Below the pieces are notes generated by a model. The model ran no database searches and was not told the origin of the DNA. It saw only the letters and a list, made by a program, of their open reading frames with translations. 64,000 nt of DNA, from contig PJRA01000506.1 of the NCBI GenBank assembly GCA_016987375.1, positions 892,766 to 956,765 on the forward strand, given 5' to 3'. The position numbers and the translations under genes were made by a program. The stretch comes from Brachionus koreanus (taxonomy: Eukaryota > Rotifera > Eurotatoria > Ploima > Brachionidae). Shown here piece by piece: positions 48,787 through 60,900 of this stretch (position 1 is the first letter of the stretch; every line of letters starts with the position of its first letter).

Positions 48787-51700
48787 TTCTGATGAATTTC
48801 AATAATTTATTTTTCTTTTAAAGATTTGAAATAATTTTTTTTTTGCATAGAAACTGTTAAATCAACGTAAAGGTAAAAAATTTTAAAAGAATAAATCTGA
48901 CAAATTTTGAAAATTATTTTTTTTTGATGAAAAATGCTAATTTAAAATCTTAAAATCATAATTTTTATGTTCTATAATGAATTGTCTGCATTTGCGAAAA
49001 AAAATTTCAAGCTCAACTCAAAATTTTATTCAAATGAATTTACATCACTAAAAGTTCTATTTAAACCTTTATTTTATTTTTTAAAAAAACATTATAAATC
49101 ATTGTATTATTTTATAAATATTAATCAAAAATTTGGTAATTAACTATTTACCGATTTTAAAATTTGTTGATTATTCAGATTTTTTTTTAAAGCAAGCATT
49201 ATATAATTTTTTTTTTATTTTTATTTTTAATATACATTATTCATTTGAATTAGTTAACGAAAAAAATTCTAAACCTTAAAAAAAAAATTATATTGGAAAA
49301 TCATTATTTACAATAGTGTCGATACAATCATCAATAAACAAATAAAATATTATTTTTTAGCAAGATAATTTCTAGAATATTACTTTATTATATTTATTCA
49401 TGATTTTAAATTATTGCATTCAATGAAAAATTCATAAATCAAAAAGTTTCGAAAAGAGAATTCTTACATAATTTCATTTAATTTTAGATAGTTGAGAAGT
49501 TAAAAAAAGCAAATTGAGAAATTAATGCGAGTTGCTGGTTGTAGATTGATTTATTATTTTGATTTAAAATGAGTCAGATATTTTATCAGCCTAAGAGAGA
49601 CTTGGACTTTTTTCTAAATTTAATAGAAATCGATTCATTATGTGTTAATTTAAAAAAAATCAAATTGGGTCATTGTCAAATATTGAAAAAAAAATTGAAT
49701 CATAATTACATGAGGAAATCGTCAAAAAATTAAATACTTGACTTGCAATTCAATTGAAAATGAAGAAAAGTGCATAAGAAGAAATTTAATTTGAAAAAAT
49801 TGATTTTTAAAATGATATATCTCAAAATCCTTCCCTGTGTTTTATTTTTGTTTTTTGGAAAAAAAAATGTTAGGTTTATATTTTCAATTAACGTTTTTCA
49901 ATATTAGTTTATTCTGATGAAATTTATTTAAGGAAATCATATCTATATAGCCCATTTTTTAATATTTATTCACAACGTATCCTTCTAATTAATCAATTAA
50001 CTAGTTTATTTATAAGAATTCTTCGATAAATTTATCTCAAATATTTGCTTTGAATAAATAAATATTTCTTTTTTAAAATAAATTACTTTGTTATTTCGCG
50101 TTTCTTTCGATAATAATATGTCAATTCTTGAAGAGGATTCTTCAATTCTCATTTATCCATTTCAAAAGAAATATGCTCATCAAAATTGGAGAATTCTCAA
50201 ATCTAGGTTTTTGAATAAAATATCTATTAATTTAATTTTTTGATTTAATATTCAGATTTAGGCTCTCGGATTGAGTTTTGTGATCAAAGTAATGCAATTT
50301 TTTTTTGGTTTTCAAATTTTATTCATTTCATTTTTTTCTATATATCAGTTAGTCTATGGACTATAAGCATTTGGGTTTAAGTTTATAATTCTCTTAAGAA
50401 TTCTAGTAAATTCTCTAAGCATTTTTTCTGAACTTTTGTGATTTTATTCGCATGTAAAGGATACTCTAGTTCAAAAATCGATGATGATTAAGAACCGCTT
50501 TCAAAAAAAAAAAACTAAAAAACAATTCAAAGCTATTTCATAAAGCTATTAAAACAAATAAGTTTTAAGAATTAATTTTAAAACAAAATTAGAAAATTAG
50601 CAAAATGCTTGAAGATAAGATAATAGATGCTGAGGAAGCAAAATGCGAAATATGAAACGAAACAAGATAAATGTATGCTTCGAGGCATTTTGCTGAATTT
50701 CTTACCATTATTTAATTCAAATATAGAAATAGATGAAAATTTACTCAGACTCAATTTAATCGATGTTAAGTTTTTGTCTGCAAAAAAAAATCATAATTTA
50801 TTAGTTTGAATTCAATATTTGGGTCAAATGTGTATTTTAGTTCAATAGACAATAAATATTTAAAAAAAATTCAACTCAATCAATCTCTTTTGATAATTTG
50901 TGGCCGTTTTCACAATGAATATTTGATTATGTCTTTTAAACGGAAAAATTTTTTATTCTTTATATTTTAATTTAGTATTAAATTTAAAATTTTCTGATAT
51001 CTTAAAATTATTCAATTTTCGTGAATATGATGCTGATATCGATTTTTTCTTACAAACTAAAAGCCATAGCATAAAAATCTTCTAAGACTGTTATTAAATT
51101 ATCAAATTTCTTTTTACGCTTAATGATTATTTTCTCATTAACAGGTCTAATTGAAATAAAAATCAAGTTAAGCTTGTATTTAAGCATAATATTGGTAAGA
51201 TGAGATCAAAATAAGAGATTATTGCAAATGAATAAACTATAATAGAAGACCAGCACAAGTAAATCTGATATTATTGTGTCATCACCTCAAATATGCTTTT
51301 AATTTAAACTAAATATTATGTAAATTTTAATAAAGAAAATTATTTTTATTAATTTTAAAATAAATATAATAAACAAATTGATTTATTTATTTTTTTTTGG
51401 ATAAGAAAATAGTTAATATTGATTAAGAAACTAATTTATTGCTATAATCAAAAACGGTTAAATAAAATTTTAAATTAACATCCATGGAAACAAAAGGAAT
51501 CGAAATTTTCAAATTATTTCGATTATTATTTTAATTTATCTTTTATTTTAATGCAGTGATTGTGTCAAATTTGATTCTTTGCTTGCAGTTACATTATTAA
51601 AAAAAAGTTGCTAACAGTTATGCCAAGATTAGATAACTACTTGGCACTTGCAAACTCGAATTTCTCGTGACAGGTAATGAGAAAAATTCACAACAAATAG

Positions 51701-51946
51701 AGGACAGGAAAAAATTTTTTAATTTTATGTTAACTTGTTTTTTTTTTATTTTGAAAATTAATTGCTCATTTTTAACTTTTTTCTAAGAGCTAAAAACTAG
51801 CAATTCATAAAATTATGTTTTTATTAAAATAAAAAATTTAACATTTAGACTAGTTTTTTTTTTATTTTTATTTAGTTGATCAAAAAACTGATCAAAATTA
51901 ATTGAAATCAATATCCACAAAAATAAAATAGTTTTCGTATGTTAGA
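48787..51946. other. divergent AT-rich intergenic region
   Basis: 3.2 kb between the SPFH gene start (-) and the sulfotransferase start (+), so it contains both promoters. AT-rich throughout. The 60-codon frame at 50627-50809 has no support. No repeat or RNA gene is recognised. Confidence 0.5.
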
Positions 51947-53128
51947 ATGATATTTATTCGATTGCTACGACGGCGTTTAAAATTCATGGATGTCAAATAT
52001 TTCATAATTTGGATATTGAGTATTCTTCTAGTAATTTGGATAATAGAAAACGATGTTTTCTCGATGTCCGAATGCATAAAACCTATTAGAGAAAATGGAA
52101 ACGCTGAATCTGACATAAACTTTGTAAGACTAAACGACGACGTCAAAGAAAGCGAATTTAAAAAAGTAAATGAAGAATACGCTCAGTATTCTGATAAAAT
52201 CTATCCGTATAATAGAAATACGCCGCTTATATTCGTTGGCGGAGTTCCTCGATCAGGTACGACATTGATGCGTGCAATGCTTGACGCACATCCTGGCATT
52301 CGGTGCGGCGAGGAGACGCGCATTATACCCCGGTTAATTTACATGCGTAATCAATGGACTAATTCAAAAAAAGAAAGAGAAAGACTCTCAAATGCCGGTA
52401 TGAGTGATGATGTAATAGACTCGGCAGTAGGTGCTTTTATTCTAGAAGTAATTGTAAAGCATGGAAAATCCGCGCCACATCTATGCAACAAAGATCCGCT
52501 TGTTTTACGCTACTCAGCTTATATGAAAAATGTTTTTCCTAATTCAAAATTTATTCTAATGATTCGAGACGGACGCGCAACCGTTCATTCAATTATTAGC
52601 CGCCGCGTGACCATAACTGGATTTAATTTAGAGAGCTACAGAGATTGTTTGGTCAGATGGAACACTATTATCGAACAGATGTACGCACAATGCATTGAAG
52701 TAGGCTCGGAAAGCTGTATGCCAGTCTATTATGAACAGTTGGTTCTACACCCTGAGAAAACAATGAAAAATATCCTCAATTTTTTGAATATTAGTTGGAG
52801 TGATAATGTAATACATCATGAAAAATTTATAGGAGATGAAATTTCACTATCAAAAGTTGAGAGATCATCTGATCAAGTGATTAAACCGGTTAATTTGGAG
52901 GCATTGAGTTCGTGGGTTGGTAAAATCCCATCCGATGTGTTGAATCAAATGGACATGGTTGCTCCAATGTTAAGAAAACTTGGGTATGATCCGTTTGCCA
53001 ATCCTCCTAATTATGGTGATCCAGATTCTAAAATTAAGGAAAATACGTTCCACGTTCAGCAAAACAAGGAATATTGGAGACAATTAGCAAAAAAGTATTC
53101 CATTCATATTAAAGATGGTATAAACTAG
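51947..53128 (+). CDS. TPST: tyrosylprotein sulfotransferase
   Basis: 393 residues, single exon, noticeably less AT-rich than the flanks. A basic N-terminus and one membrane anchor (about 16-33, [16 protein letters not shown]) give a type II Golgi enzyme. The 5'-phosphosulfate loop is intact ([19 protein letters not shown]), followed by [11 protein letters not shown] with the catalytic Glu. Then come [16 protein letters not shown], the 3'-phosphate loop [32 protein letters not shown] and [14 protein letters not shown]. The enzyme transfers sulfate from PAPS to tyrosines of secreted and membrane proteins. A second in-frame ATG at residue 14 is an alternative start. The vertebrate genes contain coding introns; this one has none. 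A divergent paralogue lies at 23650. Confidence 0.95.
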   Translation: MIFIRLLRRRLKFMDVKYFIIWILSILLVIWIIENDVFSMSECIKPIRENGNAESDINFVRLNDDVKESEFKKVNEEYAQYSDKIYPYNRNTPLIFVGGVPRSGTTLMRAMLDAHPGIRCGEETRIIPRLIYMRNQWTNSKKERERLSNAGMSDDVIDSAVGAFILEVIVKHGKSAPHLCNKDPLVLRYSAYMKNVFPNSKFILMIRDGRATVHSIISRRVTITGFNLESYRDCLVRWNTIIEQMYAQCIEVGSESCMPVYYEQLVLHPEKTMKNILNFLNISWSDNVIHHEKFIGDEISLSKVERSSDQVIKPVNLEALSSWVGKIPSDVLNQMDMVAPMLRKLGYDPFANPPNYGDPDSKIKENTFHVQQNKEYWRQLAKKYSIHIKDGIN

Positions 53129-55598
53129 TCTTCTTTAAGGAATTAGCTCAAATTCTCTTAATTTATATCTTCTAAGTCCGCTTTTAAAATACCCTCAATT
53201 CTATAATTTTAAATAAATTTCAAATTTTTTAAAAAATATGTGAAATTAATAGTTGTTAAAAATTATTCCAATCATTTTCAAATAGTATGTTGATTTCAAT
53301 ATTTTTTTTATCTGATAAATCTATTTTTTAAAAACTGTACAAAAAAAATCAACTAATTTAATTATTAGATCTATTTGTCTAGAAATTTTTTTAAATAAAA
53401 TGTATGAAAACTTAAGTATTTTTATCAAAGTTGATTTATTTAGATATATTAGATTAATTTAATTTATTATAATGTGATCAAAACAACTATATAGCTCATC
53501 TTATCAATCAAAATTTATATCAAATAACTTGCTTGTGTGATCTAGATTTATCAATCTAAAAAATTAAATATGAATTAACATGATCGGGAAGAAAAAAAAA
53601 AAACGGAAGGAACAAAATGAAATAAGAAATAAATTTTAATTAAATACAATTTTTGATAGATTTTCAATTTTTTATTTAGAAAAAATCATTCGTAAACAAA
53701 CTGGTATAAAAGTTAAAGTCGAGATTTAGATTGAGGTCTTAAAATTTTTAATTTTAGATGTCTTGACTTTGACTTTTGGAAAAAAATTTAAAAAGTAAAA
53801 GTTACGACTTGCAGATAACTTGTAATGAATTTATTCTAAAAATTTTTAAGATTTTTATTATCTAAATATTTATCTCCAAAGGCAAAAACTTAATTTTAAA
53901 ATTATTTAGATCTAGATCTTAAATGATCTCAGATCTCATCTTTTTAAATAAAATAACTCTGCTCGTAAATAGTTTTTATTAAAAAAAAATCTTATTTCAA
54001 ATAAATGGATTTTTTATTCTTACCTCTAGTAAATCTTGTCCAAACTAAAAGGTGACAGATAAATTTGGGTCCTTTTTATGGCTATAATCAAGTTCAAAGC
54101 TAAAAATAATGAAATTGAAAATAATTAATTTGAATTTTTTCTTAGCTCCAAGTCATTAGAAAAAAAGAAAAGTTTTCACTGATATAGACTCCTTAACCGC
54201 AGTTACTACTGCCAATACTACTAAATATATCCATTAATAAAAGAATGGTCAAAACTTGGTATTTTGAACATCAAATACAAACAAAAAATATTATTCTTCT
54301 CTACAATACAAAAAATCTTTTCAAAACTACTTAAATAAAATATTTTAAAAGGATACTGCAAAAAAGTGCAAAATACTATGATGCTCCCTTTTACTTGAAA
54401 TATTTTTTTCTTATTCTAAAAAAGGGCAAAAAAACATCAACAAGATTTCAATTGATTAATCTGATTTCCTAAAAAAATAAGAAAGCAAAAATTTTATTTT
54501 AGATGGTGCTACAAATTATGTTGCACTTTTAAACAGTATTTTTTTTTGGTAAATTAAAATTTACTAAAATAGGTAGAATTTTTGTTTTTTTTTTGTATTT
54601 GAATTTCACAATACCCAAAATTTATTTATTTTAAATTTTAATATTGAAGTCGATAAGCCTTTAATTCAAAAATTCATGTTAAAAACTTTTTTCTTTCAAA
54701 GTTTGGCAAGAGCTCTTTTTTTCATTCTAAAATTATATTATTTAATAAATTAACTTTTAAATTTTCCATTAAAAAGTGGTGCCATCAAATTTGTAACTTT
54801 TTGATATGACACTAAGGCTGAGAATTATTAAAAAAAGTTTCTAAATAATAAAATTTGAACATCCATCTTAACTTCAATCTCAGCCTAATCTCAAAATGTT
54901 ATCAAATTAAAAAATTTAGTCAAAATTTTTTTAAGTACTGCAGGTTGTAAGAAGCCTTGCTTCTGAACAACCTTGAGAGTTAGTCTCAAAAACTAGTCTA
55001 CCAAAAAAATTTAATTAGATATACTTTTTTTTATTTATCGAGATTTTTTAAAAAATTATTTTATTAATATTTTAAACTGAAAAAATCTTGCGACTTATTA
55101 TTTTCACAGTGGTACTTCGATATCTGAATTTTTAGTAAATTCTCTTTTGTAATTTTTTTTTTATTAGAAAATTTAATATATTATCAATTTATTTATTGAT
55201 ATATACCAGAATTTACATTAAAAAAATTATCCTAGAATCTCTGAATAACTTTTAACATACAAGGCAAGTTAATTTTAATTTATTAAAACTATTTTTTGCA
55301 AAAAAAAAAAAGAAATCAATTTTTAAAAATTTATTTTTTTAATTTACTAAATAAATAAAATAATAGAAAAAAAAAACATATAATTTGTCATTTGATAACC
55401 TAAAACAAGACCTAATAACGAATTTTTTTTCAATTTATTGATTTGATTGAATAAAAATCAACAGACAATTTTCAAAACTCCCAGCGAATATAATATTAAT
55501 TAATGAACAACTAAGTAGCGGAGCTTTCAATCAATTGAATAAATTGTGCGTACCCAAACTATTTCAATTACTGTTTATACAAACAAAGTCTAATTTAG
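53129..55598. other. convergent AT-rich intergenic region
   Basis: 2.5 kb between the sulfotransferase stop (+) and the Ig-gene stop (-). It contains a candidate MITE remnant at 54505-54615. The rest is AT-rich without recognisable features. Confidence 0.5.
54505..54615. repeat. candidate MITE half-element related to the copy at 21556
   Basis: The right end TTGTATTTGAATTTCACAATACC has its last 15 bases (AATTTCACAATACC plus one) close to the terminal repeat AAATTTCACAAAACC of the nested MITE. The left part GGTGCTACAAATTATGTTGCA resembles GGTGCAACTAAGTATGTTGCA beside the assembly gap at 21695. The internal TTAAAATTTACTAAAATA is shared with the segment at 26930-27010. It looks like one arm plus centre of the same family; no clear target duplication is seen. 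Confidence 0.45.
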
Positions 55599-57912
55599 CT
55601 AATTCTCAGGCGTTCTAATCAAAATAATTGCAATAAATAAATAAATATAGACATTAATAATTTTTAAACTATTCGAAGTATTGTAAGTGCCCTGGATCAT
55701 TTCGGCACTTTTAGTCAAATTGGATTTAGAACCGTGAGAAAACTCATGCATTAAACTAGTTTGTACAATTCGACCGTTCGAATCTTGGCTATTCAAAATG
55801 TTGAGATTTTTCTGAGAATACTTGTCATTTTTTTTCAAAATCAAGCTTTTATCCGCTTCATCCAAATGCCACCTAGACCTCAATTCTTAAAAAAATAAGT
55901 TTCTTTTAATTAATCATTTTCAAAGCATACAGTGATAAAAATACCATTTATATTCAAGGATTTTGAATGATCACCTTCAAAACCATTTACTGAACATTTA
56001 TAATTGCCATTTTCGGACTCATCAAAATTCTATTATTTCAATTTTAAATTTGCTCAAATAAAAAACAAAAAAAAAGAAAGCTAACCTTAATCCTCAGTTT
56101 TGATATGTATCGAAAATTTTTTTCGTGATGGGTAGTTTGAATAGAAACATGTTTGGGATATTTTTTTTTCAAAATACTTTTGGGCTCATCGGTTGGACTG
56201 TATGTTGGTACAAATCTATAGTTGTTATTTCGATAGAAGCGGTGTCTTCGATTGTGATGATCGTCTTTTATTTTTATTCCATCTTTAAACCAACTAATTG
56301 AATTAATCGGATTTCTAAATTGCAACCATGATAAAAAATTAAAAGTTAGAAAAAATAATAAAATTTTATACCCAGTTATTTGACAGACCAACTCTAATTC
56401 ATTTAAAATGTGTCTATTACTATTATTTTGATAATCAGCAAATTGATACATCAAATGGATTATTGGCTTAACTAAGAAAAAGAAATTAGCTCAAAACATC
56501 AAGGAAAAAATTTTAGTTTTACAATTTATGTTGACTTTGAAAAGTCGGCTTGGATCAGGTTCTATTCCATTTCTAGCCACACATTCATAAATGGCACTAT
56601 TGTAGCGTGATACGTTATTTTTAAAAAGCTGAGTGCCAGTAGCTATAAGTTTATCTTTTGAAAATAATTTCAAATTTAGCTTTTGTCCAGTCTATTATCA
56701 TGTAAATTTAGCTTACTGTTTCTGTACCAATAAATTAGAGGCGGAGGACTTCCTTCTGCTTCACAAGTCAGTGTGACATTATCTTTTTCCTGAGCATTAA
56801 TAATAACATGGGTATCGTTGCTTCCAACAAAGACAGGAGGCACTTGAATTTTAAAATCGAATAAATTAATGATAAAATTCTTTCCAATTTTGATTCTTAC
56901 TTCCAACTTTGAGGTTAATGTTTTTTTTTAAACCGTTATTCACATGACAGCTATATTGACCATCATGAATTGTATTTACAGGGTCAATTACAAGAATCCA
57001 TTCATTTGGCTGCGGATTTTCTATCGAAAAGTGTTTGTTATTTATTATTCTAATACTATTCAGTGATAACAGAACGCCATTAAAGTACCAAGCGATCTTA
57101 ATTTGAAAATAATTAAAAATATGTTTGTTATTTTTTACATGCTTGATCAAAGAATTAAACTGCTTTAAAGATTAATCTAATTAAAAAAAAATTAGAAACT
57201 CAAGTGGTCATAAATTTCAAATTTATTATTTGGACAATATTTTTTTATTTGAACATAAAATCTGTCTTATCGTAAATTTTATTTGTTTCTACTGATAAAA
57301 ATTCTCATATTTCAGTTTCTGTTAGCTTATCTGGCTGCCCTTATTTAAATAAACCAGAACCGAAAAATACTGAATTAAATACTCTCCTGGGTAACTATCT
57401 TTTTTTTTTTACTAAATAAACTTAATTAGCACAAACCTTATAACTCTTTAAATTGTGAACAATACATCCAAGCGAAACTGATTTGCCAACAGTTGCATTT
57501 TGATTATCATGTGCCTCGATAAACGGAACTTGGTTTTCTGTTTCCAAATTGTAGTTTGACTCATAGCTAGCTTTGACAACTATAATAAAAATAAATAAAT
57601 AAAATAAATATTTTGATATTTTTAAAGAAAAAATATTCTGGATTCATCTCAACTATAAAAAAACGTAAAAATTTAGCAAAAAAATTAAGTCTTTCAATAA
57701 TGAAATTTAAAAAAAATTAAAAAAAATAATTTTCGACTTAATTTGTTTAAAAGCATTTTTAAAAATAAACTGTGTTAACTGTATTTATTTTTTTTTAATT
57801 TATTATACTTTAAGAAATAGTTAAGAAATAAAAATAAATGAAAAATAAAACACTTACTTTTTGATGCGTTGTAAAGCATTAAAATTATTAAAGCACTTAG
57901 ATTAAATTTCAT
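55599..57912 (-). CDS. three-Ig-domain, GPI-type cell-surface protein (lachesin/IgLON/DIP-like)
   Basis: Nine exons on the minus strand: 57858-57912, 57437-57579, 56901-57096, 56717-56842, 56523-56654, 56372-56471, 56086-56314, 55945-56029, 55599-55885; 450 residues. It begins with a signal peptide (MKFNLSALIILML). Ig1 has VSLGC, IAWYFNG and DGQYSCHV. Ig2 has VTLTCEAEGSPPPLIYWY and SAIYECVARNG. Ig3 has LELVCQITG, SISWFKDG and NGNYKCSV. Ig3 carries a long basic/Tyr-rich insertion between the W and second C strands. The C-terminus is a hydrophobic stretch (VYIYLFIAIILI) with a very short end, typical of a GPI-attachment signal. The order and spacing match the lachesin/IgLON/DIP group of neuronal adhesion proteins. 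Exact orthology is uncertain. Confidence 0.82.
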
Positions 57913-60900
57913 TTCAGCAAATTGTTACTTTATCGGCTGACAGTTCTTTTTTTATATTGCTTAAATCATTTCAAATATTTGGCTAAATTAAATCTAAATT
58001 TAAAAAAAAATTAATTTGCTTTTATAATTACAAATTATCAGGGGAAAATAATAAAATTTTTGATTTAATTTTGATTTCTAAATTTGTTTTTATATAGCCA
58101 TTAATGATACTCGGACTTTGGTTGTTAGTCAGAGAAAAATAAAATAAAATAAAAAAAAAAAACAAATCAAATAACAAAATTCTTTAATGACAAAATTGAT
58201 GTTTCCTGATTTCGAGTATGCATCATAGTATGCCCAAAGACGAATGGATTATTATCAAAACGGAAATTTGAATGCTTAATTGTAATTAACTCGGAGAGAT
58301 CTCTCTCCGAAAATTCATCAATGACTTAAAAAATGAATAATCACGAGTTTTGGGAAAAGTTGTGCCTAAACGAGGCCAATTCTAAGAATTAATATTTCCT
58401 GAAAGCCAAAACTTGCACTATCATTAAAATTGCGTCTCAATGCTTGTATGTGTTAAATCCCCAAACATTTCTTCTAATCTAATTTAAATATATCTCAAAT
58501 AGCTTAATATTCACAGATAGATAAAAATTGATTTGATCGATTTTTTATTGATCATTTGACATTTAATCGAAGGTTAGAACACTTGTGCCTTCTTTGAAAA
58601 ATATCAAATTTAACAATACTATCGAAAAATCATTAATTCTAACGGAACAATTCTTGCCGAGATAAATTTGAATGTTTGAGACAGATTTTTTTTTATCTTT
58701 TTGACACATTGATTTCTAAAAAATTAATTCCTACTATTAGAGTATTGACCCTGTCGAATAAATCAAAAAATTTCTACTTAAATTGCTAAGAATACTCGAG
58801 AATTAATAAACTATTTGAACTAATCTATATCTTATTTTTATTATTTTTTTTTTAAATATTTTTAGGCTCGTATTTGACAGCATCCAGCAAGCTTTAATTT
58901 AAATTTTGATAAATAAAATATTGAAAATAACTTAGAATAATAATTTTCCTATGTAATCATAGAACCCAGTTGTACAATTAGAAATGCACGCATCTGGACT
59001 GACTATGCTTGTGGATCATCTTAAAATCTTAATTGATAAACTTGACGTAAATTAAAAAAAAAGTGAGAATTTGTGAGAATGCTAATTATTGAGTATTCTT
59101 GAAGAGTTATTTTAGCATTTTGCTTAATTATGAAGCAATAAACATCAAGTGGCTTTAGTATGGAAACAAAAAATAACAACTGTCTTAAACATTAAGTCAA
59201 AAAATCAATAGCATTGAGCACAGATAATATTTAATATCGAGGCTAGTCTCTAAAGCTAATAACCAAATCAATATGATATTATTTGGTAAATATTTATCAT
59301 TAATCTGCATTTTTATTGAAATTAAACTAAAGAAATTTTTCTTAATCAATAAAAAGAAATTGAATTAAAGAAAAAAATTTGAATCCAAAAAGATAGAATC
59401 GCGTTCGAATTTTGTTTACTTAAAAAAAAAATTAGACTGGGTTTTATTGATTTTCAAGAATCTAATCTATTTTGCTCGAGTGGAATGCACCTGAGAGAAC
59501 GAAAAATTTATATCAATAAAATAGATTGATTTTTATTCTCCATTTCTCGTCTCTAAATGATAAATTTGGTTAAATTAAATCCTAAGCTTATAATAGTCAT
59601 GCTCCAAGCGAGCAATTTATATAATACGTGTAAAAATTATCAGTCCTCAATTTCATGTTCGGAATGATTTGCTGATTATTTTGATGAAAAAAATTCAATT
59701 ATTTCTTAAATTAATGTATCCAATATGACGTGATTATAATAAGCATTTAATTATTATTTTCACTGGAATAGTCTTGAAATCAAATTATTGACACCCACTT
59801 CTTAGAAAACAAATATAATTTTCTCAAAGCCATAATAAACTTTTTTAACAAAAAAAAAACTCCACTAAATTTAAATAGCGAAATTTATTTTTAATTAATA
59901 CAAGAGATTTGATGCAATAACAAGTAACAAAAGAAGCCAATTTTAGTTAGATAATAATTAAATAAAATATTCTATTTCATTTAAAACTATACACCATTCT
60001 CTTTAGTATCATTAAAGTGCACTTATTTATGAGACCATTTTACGCTTTAAAATTTTTTTCTGTCTCTACAAGGGCTCTCAATAAACAAGTGCTTAAATAA
60101 ATATACCTAAACGACTCAATAATGACTATTATTAAATAATGGATAAAATTAGCTGATAAATTCATTTTTTTTGTTGAACACGAAAATACTTAAATCTATT
60201 TTTTTTAGTAAAAAAATATGCACACTTTATTTAACATGTATATCCTATTTAATTCTATTTTATTGCATTTTTGAATTCCAGATGAGTCCTAAAACTTGTT
60301 TATCAAAACTAATAAAGAAAAATTGATATCCCAACTAATAAGCTAAATTGATTTTTATTTCATTCTCAAATAATTTGCAGATATTGTACCCGAAATGAAA
60401 AATAACTAATAAAATAACTAGGGATAATAAAATATTTTATAATTAATCGTGTAAAAAAAAGGAATGCGTCCAGAATATGAGCGCAATTTATAGCTAACTT
60501 TTTTGTTTGTCAAGATAAAATCTATATTCTTTTTATTTATCTATTTTTGAAGCGAAAATTATCTATTTCTAAGATTTAAATCGGCTTATTAAAAAAGAAT
60601 ATTGAAGAGGAGTCAACTACGATTCAAATAAAGCCCTTGCAAAATTCACAAGTAGCATTTTCAATTAGTCTTTGCCTTTAGCAGATAAATAACTAATGAT
60701 AAAAAAAGATAAAATTAAAATTTTTTTTGTTTCAAATAGCTTAAGAAAACATCAATCAAGATTTGATTTTAATTAGAAAAACTCCTATTTGCGCTTGAGA
60801 TTTAACTCAAGGTTTTCTTTCTAAATACAATTCACAATGACTGATTGTCATTTTTGTAATTAAAAAAAAATCTATTTTCAAAAATATTTTTAAGTTTTTA

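Noticed and set aside
56654..56720. Apparent frameshift in Ig2 caused by a direct repeat (AAGCTAAATTT) around 56676-56712.
   Set aside because: A 62-nt GT-AG intron (56655-56716) joins the frames cleanly and gives a W-to-C spacing of 29 residues, as expected for an Ig domain.
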